A stretch of 52,263 nucleotides of DNA, from positions 1-52,263 of IMG/VR virus record IMGVR_UViG_3300013094_000069. One strand, 5' to 3'. The notes below the pieces were generated by a model. The model was given only the letters and a program-made list of their open reading frames with translations. It was not told the DNA's origin and ran no database searches. How positions within the stretch are numbered: position 1 is the first letter of the stretch; each line of letters starts with the position of its first letter. This DNA is from a virus. Positions 19,501 through 25,630 of the stretch are shown piece after piece. A program made the translations under genes and the position numbers.

Positions 19501-22019
19501 TTTATAGTATAGTAGTTGCTACCTATGAAGAACTTGGTTATGTTAATACATCAGGGCTTCCAAATGGTTATGCAGTTTTAGTGTCTAGTGACAGTAACAA
19601 TAATGGAAAATGGGCAGTATACACATGGTCTGGAACTGCGTGGTCAACAACTTCTGCAAATGTACAAAGTTACATGACTCCGCTATACTGGAATTATGTT
19701 AACTGGTATGACAGTTCATATGACCCAACAAGAACAGTTAACGTTACAGTTGCTAATCAACTTGATTTTGGAAAACTAACTTTAGAAGCTAACACTTATG
19801 TTAAGGTGTTAAACAATAGTAGCGGAAACTTTGTTGTTTACTACATTGATAGCAAGTTAAATCAAAATTTGGTTGGTATTGAAAACGGTACAATACAAAT
19901 TAGTACAGCTACTATCCCTGCACTTGAATTGAGACAAATTTTACTTGCAGTTCAAACACAGTTGTTGATCAACGACCTAGCCGGCGATTTCAATACTATC
20001 TTCTTCTCGATGATCAAATACGCTCTAACTGAGCAAAAAAATCTTGATTGGGTATTTAAAACCAGCTTCTTAAGTGCAACGCAATATATTCGTAAGCTAG
20101 AACAGTTTACTGCATATATTCCTGATAATCAAAATTATTATTTAGATTATATAGAAGAAGTTAAACCATACCGAACAATCCTAAGAGAATTCGTAGTTGA
20201 CTATATTGGTAACGATCAGTACGGTAGCGATATTACAGACTTTGATTTACCACCTTACTGGGATAAAGACCTACAGGTATATCGTAGTCCTAGCGGCGAA
20301 CAAACTTATGATGCAAACTTATTAAGTACCTCAGGTAGTGTTTACTCACAGTGGTATCAAAACCATACATATTCTGTAACTTCTATTACAGTAGATGAGC
20401 CTGGTACAGGATTTATATTACCACCACAGATTATTATCACTGGCGGCGGCGGATCTGGTGCAACTGCGGTAGCAACACTCAACGGATCAGGCGGAGTTGC
20501 TGCAATTGAAGTGGTTAATCCCGGTGATGGATATACAACAACACCTACTGTTATTATTAACGGAACAGGTACTGGAACAGTGGCACATGCATTACTGCAA
20601 AATGTTTATGAAGGTAATAATGTCGGGCATAACTTAGTTAGAAGTATTTCTACTACTATCAAATTTGATAGAGTTAATTATGCTGAAACAGTTAACTTTG
20701 TATTCTGGGCCAACATTACCTCTGCAAACATTGGTAATACAATTTCTGCAAATAGCGTGATTGTGCTAAACAACGATTTGTATTTGTTAAATTCGCCATA
20801 TACAATTGATTCTGGGTTGGATTTCCCATTAAGTAGTACAACACAGATCAATTCAGAGTATTTTAATAATGCCAATGATAGAATTGTTGCATATAACGGA
20901 TACATAGATTTATCAGCAGTACAAAAGGGAATCACATATCCTGGCGTAATAATTGATGGTAATACGTTCACTGGAAATACCTATGATGCTACAATATCGA
21001 GTTATTATCCAATAACACAAGCAAATATTGTTGGTGGTAATCCAGTTTACAATGCAAACGGTTTATCGCCTGATAGTTTAATTACAAATGCAAACAGCAG
21101 TATCATCATTGATGGTGGTGCATATTATGATTTGTATAACAGTCATAATCCTGAAGAATTAGTACCGGGCATACTGTATGACAGTTTAAACATGAAGGTA
21201 TTTGCTCCAACAACTGGAAACATATCATTTAGAGTATTTAAAGATATGTCTAATGCAGAGTATTATACTAGAATTGCTGCAAACGGAGTAACAACGTTGG
21301 CATCAAATTTGAATATAACAGACAGTAATATTCATGTTACAAGTACTTCAGTATTACCGGATCCTAATCCAGAAAATTCTATACCAGGTATAGTATTCAT
21401 CGACGGAGAAAAAATTACATACTACACAATTGACCGTACACACAATTTACTTGGTCAAATACGTAGAGCAGTAGACGGAACAGGTGCACCTTTAGTACAT
21501 CCTGCAGGTACATTGGTTGCAGACTCAAGTCTACAACAAGCTATTCCTGCCACAACATTTACCTACGCAAATATTGGCGCAAGTTCAGTAACTTATAATG
21601 TTACAGGCAACGTCAGTTATGTTATTAACTTAAGTTCAACGGTAACTGCAAATATTGGCGATTACATAAATCAAATTTTCTCAGCCAATTCATTGGTTTC
21701 TGCTAATTTACGAGTGCTAGGTAATGTAGTAAATTCTAAGAAAGTTCCAGTTATTGTAACACAAGGTGCCATTACAAGTATTGTAGGCAATGTGTTAACT
21801 CATAACAGTTCATCTATTACGGGAAATATTACTTCATCAGCTGTTTTGGGTATGGTATCATCCGTTGGTAACGTAACAGTTGCGGCAAATACAGTTCTTG
21901 CAAAGGCCAATGACTGGTATAGCACTGGATCTGGTACTGCAACAAATGGACTAGGATTAGCCGAAAGTACAACATTAGAAGCACAATTCTTATTGGCTAC
22001 ACCAGGATATACACCATGA
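10557..22019 (+). CDS. Giant baseplate/tail structural protein (gp7-position), 3820 residues
   Basis: This giant virion protein fills 22 percent of the window and sits where T4 has gp7, directly after and coupled to gp6. The N-terminal part (residues 1-150) reads NTINFLPEVFRTSPNQAFLN, then FDYDKFVNYYKYYWLPNGP. Around residue 590 is a Thr/Gly module (SGGTYTILSVGTTNFVSLG). Residues about 2250-2640 hold FG-GAP-like repeats of the integrin-propeller kind (FGYGIASKGNITVVSAP, FGYSIAVDYTGGNVFIGAPG, FGYAVDVSYGTIAVTSPG). Later there are a helical section around FNTIFFSMIKYALTEQKNLD, a YLDYIEEVKPYRTILREFV block and a Gly-rich module near 3290 (IIITGGGGSGATAVATLNG). No enzymatic motif or membrane segment is evident. 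A wedge or peripheral baseplate role is inferred from position; the propeller may bind other proteins or sugars. Confidence 0.7.
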   Translation: MSLVNTINFLPEVFRTSPNQAFLNATMDQLTADSVNTPLNGYIGRTFSPTYKSGDNYVPEINSFRKNYQLEPTVVVKNSDGSVKFKSTYIDLLHNIGSSGGVSNNAQRLFGSESYSYDGKFDYDKFVNYYKYYWLPNGPSAINVYADQVPYTADYTVTRNIANGGYTFSGQGQQPNTPITLARGGTYEFKINQPGFQFWIQNAPGVSGTATGLPTVSTRQIFGVTNNGTDSGTIRFNVPLATAQDFYSGMTIAGPTNGVDAATQEFGYTAIQNKLLSSFLAEYPTGIDGLNNQLAGKNIVFLNTGTNDVDDSFWTTPAVPAGLSSIDISDIRPGYVIPTDTRRNVWTIRLIPVDANNSDYLIQLHPTYTINPSQKIFVRAGLTFASLQFWLNNNYLYTAVPAITAAADYLYYQDSSNPGFFGEIKIVDNVGTPINVTTDILGKKGYTSPNGVIFTNGIKIAFDSTALPSTYANSEYYVDGVGTSISLVPVDQLVVPESFGTQIDVNPDYVTINRSSQDRNAWSRYNRWFHTDALAATATYNQTAIDYGPNIPARRPIIEFNPNLQLFNYGTTALDNVNIVIFSNPVANIVSGGTYTILSVGTTNFVSLGAATNTVGTTFVATRNGSSGDGTGTTTTDAFNQVEGQATATVDGVAVANGQLIVFANDYDINVKNKIWKVVIQVINAVNFITLVNTGTSVTAGTNILALDGGNAGNSYHFDGTNWHTSQEKTVINQAPLFDLVDINGYSFGDTTVYPNSTFAGTKNFGYPVVTSGTNDTILGFPLQYQNFDNIGDIVYKNYYDSDTFSYTENNSTVTVNCNSGYFAVNSGTSVTKENNWVANVEPTEQYQVFTKFFDGTTLTIPESPSIYPVNNTVAAGDYAFIQVDVLPNTTETSIPYVKVSLNNTILTAGTDYNLITFGVYYVVQLMTLPTVGDKIDVQIYSDSVSTLGYYEVPKNLDQNPLNEAFPTITLGQLRTHYTKLIENYSGTTPTQDTYLKSQGGTITTHSSPVIYASTFLNDPTVNFINGITLARKEYNRFKNKFLMLCASLSTLDYSNPVSGVDTILQSINLVKNNSFPWYYSDMVPQGGSYSTITYNILNANQTQYEINSLFDNTVLSNRAVLVYLNNVQLTVNIDYTFSQVTPSINITKALTVGDVLTIRDYSNTDGNYIPETPSKLGLYPTFVPSIYVDNTYLKPTTVILGHDGSKTPAFGDFRDQYLLELERRIYNNIKTDYSTNEIDRYDIIPGRFRKTDYSLSEFTQLLTQNFLQWSGANRVDYSTNSWYNANNPWAWNYAYSPDTIDGSKLQGYWRAVYQYFYDTDTPNISPWEMLGFGSAPSWWITRYGPAPYTKGNSTLWDDLEAGYIWNNGSPYNDKRFARPGLSKIIPVDNYGNLLDPSAIPLSTQTLNGYSSADFAVGHQGPVETAWRNSSDFPYALQQAFALAKPAQYFSTQIDTSLLYKNPITEQFSTVNNNKINPMVLNVNGDSTSGTTKRTSGYINWIGDSIKNLGIDPVSVLNNYFSNFFVQLSYKVGGFTDKKILTVSAEQTTPSSTNAGVIIPDENYKIYLSKSVPISTATYSAVIVEKTLSGYSVSGYDLGNPFFTIIPSSINNNNTLLTSNGVSAPIYRDSSNTMSSVAYGTEFANVQQVVDFLVSYQRYLSLQGFVFTEYNTDLQRQQDFVLSAEEFLYWSQQGWGSGTIIVLNPITTSLELVSSYTVVDEITNDVNGSRLADQNFNPIRTHVVSVLRDSVFLAEYNNPWNVFKLTVVDGTSVCFAKFNLVQYEHTLLFDNVDDFGDIIYVPSQGTRQFRLKLSGHKTGAWTGMLSAPGYVYSNPTILQFKTDYDYKMGDIVEFGSNYYTAPMDIPASDKFNITQWTPILASDIQTGLLPSLGYNAQKFENYYDVDVPPQEEDLQLYSAGLIGFRERPYLTDLGITIPNQTKFYQGYIKQKGSLNSILALTKADFENVQSSITTYEEWAFLAGKYGDLNQIQFNEFILDQSVFTTNPVAFTYSPTYATGNILVDLSSANIYNSSNLSSSITSIYDNRTDNKYITDLPTAGFVNFNDINSTLFNIADATPADVLNIGVGHKLWVAKNSSDNWDVLRVTETNLVATTLAYTLNSYAQLIFNGAHAFEAGDSLVLTNFNTTYGNYNGVYSVISVPNSVSVIINISPAAGNNLLYLVQNSPVTATGTVYSLDSLVTNSFANVTALKPLNGWRDNDRLWVNNATKNGWGVYTYSRPWLANAVTHLTANTAVSNSFFGNVVKINHHNDTIYVGNPIRGNVQSFANVNGTYTASTTLSNANPTFGYGIASKGNITVVSAPQVGNVHVYYNNSHVQMIHSPNASGQFGYSISMSDDQHWLYVSEPVSDYIQAYWTANVDSTVNYTSVASIHCGVNNFIQTVVTNGNGNILIAGSPVSSSPSQSINGNVYVYKQSGSGLTATYTLSQTITSQYQNKNAGFGYSIAVDYTGGNVFIGAPGSTQSGVLAGQIERYVLNSGTYSFKEYIAHPFGNVSASNFGATVAVNGPGNLVVVSATGAKGHEETTFDNNLLLIDEGSTIFVDAVYHSGAAYIYEPIIDQTISNNLGNFTFTQELESQVITGDQFGYAVDVSYGTIAVTSPGANHNSGNVEIFHNPNQLPVWTLTRSETPQVDIDTVNRTFIYNKTNNNILAALDYIDPKKGKLLNAIDKDIDFKLENDPAVYNAGSSATNTDIHWGPTQVGRIWWDLSSVRYVEYEQDELIYRLTNWGSTFPGSKINVYQWVESTVLPSQYVNNGGTGTPLHPKDTEYCTYGYVDQVGNVHLTYYFWVTNLDTVYPGKTNSVISIIAGIENPQSQGIPYSTVLRDDTVALYNVNNLLTGQNSVVHLEKRTVDSGLIHSEYALVQEGNPASQIPNVLLSKLIDSLSGEDAAGNLVPDPALTPAQAYGISIKPRQGMFINNQLALTNYIQLVNKVLASYPIAERKVLTLMNSSEPIPAANSGVYSIVVATYEELGYVNTSGLPNGYAVLVSSDSNNNGKWAVYTWSGTAWSTTSANVQSYMTPLYWNYVNWYDSSYDPTRTVNVTVANQLDFGKLTLEANTYVKVLNNSSGNFVVYYIDSKLNQNLVGIENGTIQISTATIPALELRQILLAVQTQLLINDLAGDFNTIFFSMIKYALTEQKNLDWVFKTSFLSATQYIRKLEQFTAYIPDNQNYYLDYIEEVKPYRTILREFVVDYIGNDQYGSDITDFDLPPYWDKDLQVYRSPSGEQTYDANLLSTSGSVYSQWYQNHTYSVTSITVDEPGTGFILPPQIIITGGGGSGATAVATLNGSGGVAAIEVVNPGDGYTTTPTVIINGTGTGTVAHALLQNVYEGNNVGHNLVRSISTTIKFDRVNYAETVNFVFWANITSANIGNTISANSVIVLNNDLYLLNSPYTIDSGLDFPLSSTTQINSEYFNNANDRIVAYNGYIDLSAVQKGITYPGVIIDGNTFTGNTYDATISSYYPITQANIVGGNPVYNANGLSPDSLITNANSSIIIDGGAYYDLYNSHNPEELVPGILYDSLNMKVFAPTTGNISFRVFKDMSNAEYYTRIAANGVTTLASNLNITDSNIHVTSTSVLPDPNPENSIPGIVFIDGEKITYYTIDRTHNLLGQIRRAVDGTGAPLVHPAGTLVADSSLQQAIPATTFTYANIGASSVTYNVTGNVSYVINLSSTVTANIGDYINQIFSANSLVSANLRVLGNVVNSKKVPVIVTQGAITSIVGNVLTHNSSSITGNITSSAVLGMVSSVGNVTVAANTVLAKANDWYSTGSGTATNGLGLAESTTLEAQFLLATPGYTP

Positions 22020-22723
22020 TAAATACTGATACAGCGAAATCGCAGAATCAAAATACCAATAAACAAGAGGAAAAAGCAGTGGAAAATAAACAAAAACGTC
22101 CAAATGAATCGTCGGGAGTTTACGTGCGAGGACATATTAAAATCTTTGATCCAGTATCCAAAGAAGTTTTTATTGATAAATCAAACGCAATCCACTATGA
22201 AAACTTTTCAATTGCATTGGCTAATAGTATTGCAGATAAATCGCAGAACTTTATCTATGAAATGAATTTTGGCAATGGCGGTACTAGTGTAGACCCTACA
22301 GGTATTATCACGTATTTGCCTACTAACACAGTGGGACAAAATAGTAATTTATACAATCCAACATACGCAAAAATTGTTGATGATACTAGTGCTGCAAATA
22401 TTGATCCTACAAATAATAAAATGACTGTAAGTCATATTCCTGGAACTGTTTATACAGATATTTTAGTAACTTGTTTGCTTGACTATGGTGAGCCATCGGG
22501 GCAGGCTGCATTTGATAATAGTCAACAGTTAAACAGTGAATATGTATTTGATGAACTAGGTTTACGTGGTCGTAGTACGGATGGTACAGTTGGTTTACTA
22601 TCAACTGGGCTACTACTAACACACGTGGTATTCCACCCAGTGCAAAAAGCGTTAAATCGACTAATTCAAATTGATTATACTGTACGTATTCAAACTTTAA
22701 CAAACTTAAGTTCAATCGGGTAA
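22016..22723 (+). CDS. Virion structural protein, possible baseplate-fibre connector
   Basis: This 235-residue protein overlaps the giant gene by 4 bases (ATGA). Its first 30 residues are Gln/Asn/Lys-rich and likely disordered. The ordered part begins at SSGVYVRGHIKIFDPVSKEV and FIDKSNAIHYENFSIALANS, a layout I associate with structural proteins found between baseplate and fibre genes in marine T4-like phages. It then has a beta-rich C-terminus (ALNRLIQIDYTVRIQTLTNL). A second start is credible: GTG at 22079 (codon 22) has an AGAGG 8 bases upstream, and a late-type motif at 22018-22027 would produce a transcript that can only use this inner start. No specific function is recognised. Confidence 0.6.
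   Translation: MINTDTAKSQNQNTNKQEEKAVENKQKRPNESSGVYVRGHIKIFDPVSKEVFIDKSNAIHYENFSIALANSIADKSQNFIYEMNFGNGGTSVDPTGIITYLPTNTVGQNSNLYNPTYAKIVDDTSAANIDPTNNKMTVSHIPGTVYTDILVTCLLDYGEPSGQAAFDNSQQLNSEYVFDELGLRGRSTDGTVGLLSTGLLLTHVVFHPVQKALNRLIQIDYTVRIQTLTNLSSIG
22018..22027 (+). promoter_or_regulatory. Late-type promoter motif (GATAAATACT) over a gene junction
   Basis: GATAAATACT overlaps the start codon of the 22016 gene and the stop of the giant gene. It matches TATAAATA at 7 of 8 bases. A transcript starting near 22032 would leave out the ATG at 22016 and include the AGAGG/GTG start at 22079. Confidence 0.4.
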
Positions 22724-22729
22724 TAAACT

Positions 22730-24628
22730 ATGTCATATATTATTAATAAAACCGACGGTACAGTATTAACAACAATACTTGATGGGACAACAAATACCAA
22801 CACAGGACTAACCTTAATTGGTAGAAACTATACTAGTTATGGTCAAGTACAAAATGATAATTTTGTACGCCTACTAGAAAATTTTGCTGATACAGAAAGT
22901 CCAGATTTAACTTTAGCCGCAACACCGTTGACTGGTACATTATGGTGGAACACGAATACCACAGATAATACTAAACCAATTGGTCCACGTATGTATGTTT
23001 ACAATGGCGCAGAGTGGATTCCATTGAGTGAACGTACTGTAGCCAGTACAGCACCTAGTGTAGTTAAAACCGGTGACCAATGGTGGGACAGCGTTAACCA
23101 GCAGTTAAATGTTTGGTCTGGTACTGCTTGGATATTGGTTGGTCCGACAAACTCTGCAGGACAAGGAAAGTCTGGTGTTTATATTGAAGAATTTGTTGAT
23201 GTTAGTTCAACTTCACATCAAGTTATAACAACATATTCTGGTGGTACACTAATAAGTGTACAAAGTACTGGCGCATTTAATCTTGCTCCCGCAAACCCTA
23301 ATTATGCATTAGGATTTGGTAATATTGTGCTGGGTATTAACATTAGCAGTACATCGTATTTCAACGGTACAGCCAATAATGCAATAACATTAGACAGTTT
23401 AACACCAAGTCAGTTTGCAAGAGTTGATCAAGACACAGCATTTGGAAATAACGTAAGTATTGCAAAAACATTAAGCGTACAAACATCAAATATTTCAGTT
23501 GACACTGGCCACAACTTATTAATAAAAAATACAAGTCTTGGCGCTAATATTGTTTTTAGTCTTAACACACCCGGTGGTTATATAAACGGACTAACAATTG
23601 ACAACAGTGGTAATTTAATTGCTAGTTCAACACCGGTTATTCCAACACATGTTACAAATAAACAATATGTTGACAATCAAGTTGCGTATGTGCAATCGTC
23701 TGTAACCGACATACAAAATTCTTTATCAAGCGATATCAATCAGGCTATTCAAGATTATGTTGATAAGATTAACCAAGCTTCTGCCGCGGCCGCGGCCGCA
23801 ACTGCTGCTGCTAGTGCTGCCGCTTCTACTGCTATTAGCAGTACCAATACAACTGTAAGCACCGGATTTAATGCATTAAATTCAAACGTTTATACAGTAC
23901 AACAACAAGTAACTAATTTGGATAATTATGTTGCAAATCTTGCACCTGTAAATAATCCAACATTCACTGGTTATCCATCAGTACCAACACCGCCGGCTAT
24001 TGCTGCATACTTTGGCGGAACGATTGAGTATCAACTTTTATTATCGCATTCAGTAAACACAACTATTGGTCAAACTATTACTCAATATAATACCAGCGAT
24101 AATTCTATTATTGCAACATGGACTGTGGCACAAAGTCGTGGGGACAATCAAATTGTTGCTACACTGGCTACTGGTAGTATTAATCAGTCAATTACAAACA
24201 ACGTAGCAATTAATGGTACATTGGTTAGCCCGCCATTGAGCATTACTAACATTGCGTACTTAGGTCCAAATTTAACTTACAATGGATTAGGCGATAATAG
24301 TTCACGCATTGCACCAACAGCTTATGTTGATATTACTGCTAATATTTTACATACTGATTATAATAATCTGGTTAACGCTGCAAATGCACATGCAACTACT
24401 CTTATTAATTCAATATCAACTACAGGCTTTGCGTTAAATGCAAATCCAACATTCTCAGGCACTACATACGCTCCAACACCAAATTCAGGGGATAATAGTA
24501 ATAAAATTGCAACTACAGCCTTTGTTAGTGCGGCAGTTGCGGCCACACAAGTACCATACACAGTTAGTCAAAGCGTCCCTGGACCTTCAGATGGTGTTAA
24601 TGGACAAGTTTGGTTTGTAGTAGGATAA
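22730..24628 (+). CDS. Tail fibre protein 1 (shared head domain, poly-Ala coiled coil)
   Basis: This 632-residue fibre has an N-terminal head domain (about 1-145) that recurs in the genes at 25631 and 27940: TLIGRNYTSYGQVQNDNFVR, LLENFADTESP, then two TLWWNT/DQWWDS type Trp-Trp strands and WILVGP. The repeated head probably docks all three fibres to the same baseplate partner. The shaft is Ser/Thr/Asn-rich. Around residue 350-370 an alanine run (SAAAAAATAAASAAAST) follows a helical DINQAIQDYVDKINQ segment, as expected for a trimeric coiled coil. Two ATTAFVSAAVA/PTAYVDITANI-type repeats precede the short end WFVVG. A glycine-rich adhesin gene starts 4 bases later. Confidence 0.75.
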   Translation: MSYIINKTDGTVLTTILDGTTNTNTGLTLIGRNYTSYGQVQNDNFVRLLENFADTESPDLTLAATPLTGTLWWNTNTTDNTKPIGPRMYVYNGAEWIPLSERTVASTAPSVVKTGDQWWDSVNQQLNVWSGTAWILVGPTNSAGQGKSGVYIEEFVDVSSTSHQVITTYSGGTLISVQSTGAFNLAPANPNYALGFGNIVLGINISSTSYFNGTANNAITLDSLTPSQFARVDQDTAFGNNVSIAKTLSVQTSNISVDTGHNLLIKNTSLGANIVFSLNTPGGYINGLTIDNSGNLIASSTPVIPTHVTNKQYVDNQVAYVQSSVTDIQNSLSSDINQAIQDYVDKINQASAAAAAATAAASAAASTAISSTNTTVSTGFNALNSNVYTVQQQVTNLDNYVANLAPVNNPTFTGYPSVPTPPAIAAYFGGTIEYQLLLSHSVNTTIGQTITQYNTSDNSIIATWTVAQSRGDNQIVATLATGSINQSITNNVAINGTLVSPPLSITNIAYLGPNLTYNGLGDNSSRIAPTAYVDITANILHTDYNNLVNAANAHATTLINSISTTGFALNANPTFSGTTYAPTPNSGDNSNKIATTAFVSAAVAATQVPYTVSQSVPGPSDGVNGQVWFVVG

Positions 24629-24631
24629 TTA

Positions 24632-25588
24632 ATGGCATCATCTAATAGAAATATATTAGTTAAACAAAACGGAATATGGGTTCCTTATGTGCAGACTTAC
24701 GGCAACGTAAATGGAACAACCAGCAAAGTAAAAGCTGTTTACGCTAAACAAGAAGGTGTCTGGAATCAATGTTGGCCTCCTACTGGCAATCAAGGGTTTG
24801 GAACACCAGGGCATTATACTTGGACAGCACCATCTTACATAACTGAAGTAACCGTGATATTAATTGGCGGTGGCGGTGGTGGTGGGGCTGGAATAAGTGG
24901 ACCCAATGGTGGAGGTGGTGGAGGTGGTGGTGGAGCCATTTTAAAAACAACATTACCATTAACTGGCGGAGCTACATATAATATTATAGTAGGTGCCGGG
25001 GGCACAGGCGCTGCGCCAAACAGCGGATTAGCTGGTACAACCGGCGGAATCAGCAGTTTTTCGGGATCTGAAGCAACATTAGTCGCTGGTGGTGGCGGAG
25101 GCGGTGGCGGGGTACACCAACAAGCACCAAGTCCTGGCCAAAATGCCAGTGGTGGAGGCGGAGCTTCCAGTCAAGATACTGGCACACAACAAGGAGCAAC
25201 TGGAGTCACAAATGGTGGATCTGGATGGACAAATAATCGTTGGGATGCCGGCGGCGGTGGAGGCGGCAGTAATTTTGATGGTTTAAGTGGTCACGATGGC
25301 GGAACTGCTAATAATATTCCGGGAGCCGGAGGAGCAGGGTCAAACTTAACATTTAACGATGCTAACGGGGTGTCTAATACATTACCATTTGCTGGCGGTG
25401 GCGCTGGAGGATACTGGGATTTCAATAATAATACCAGTGTGCAATCTCTTGCTAATGTTGCTGGCGGAATAGGCGGAGGCGGAGGCCCCGGAAAAGATGG
25501 ATCTGCTTATGGTGCAGGTGGCGGTGGAAATGCACAAGCAGGTCGCTGCGGGGACGGATATTCTGGAGTAGTGTATTTGTTCTGGTAA
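24632..25588 (+). CDS. Glycine-rich tail fibre adhesin (gp38-like)
   Basis: This 318-residue protein has a short N-terminal part (NILVKQNGIWVPYVQTYGNV and VWNQCWPP). A beta strand pair (TWTAPSYITEVTVILIGG) introduces about 230 residues dominated by glycine runs and ends in DGYSGVVYLFW. Glycine-rich sandwiches of this kind form the receptor-binding tip of the T2/T6 gp38 adhesins and appear in many marine phage fibre tips. Placement 4 bases after fibre 1, with an AGGA ribosome site inside the end of that gene, suggests it caps the fibre encoded just before it. No enzymatic motif is seen. The loops between glycine runs are the likely host-specific surface. Confidence 0.65.
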   Translation: MASSNRNILVKQNGIWVPYVQTYGNVNGTTSKVKAVYAKQEGVWNQCWPPTGNQGFGTPGHYTWTAPSYITEVTVILIGGGGGGGAGISGPNGGGGGGGGGAILKTTLPLTGGATYNIIVGAGGTGAAPNSGLAGTTGGISSFSGSEATLVAGGGGGGGGVHQQAPSPGQNASGGGGASSQDTGTQQGATGVTNGGSGWTNNRWDAGGGGGGSNFDGLSGHDGGTANNIPGAGGAGSNLTFNDANGVSNTLPFAGGGAGGYWDFNNNTSVQSLANVAGGIGGGGGPGKDGSAYGAGGGGNAQAGRCGDGYSGVVYLFW

Positions 25589-25604
25589 AATATCAATAAT
25601 TTTA

Positions 25605-25612
25605 GATAAGTA
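25605..25612 (+). promoter_or_regulatory. Possible late promoter variant (GATAAGTA)
   Basis: GATAAGTA occurs in the 42-base gap before fibre 2, and again at 30108 before the last virion gene. It matches TATAAATA at 6 of 8 bases. Two copies in two of the few true intergenic gaps make it worth marking, but support is weak. Confidence 0.25.
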
Positions 25613-25630
25613 TAGTAAAGAGAAACAAAT

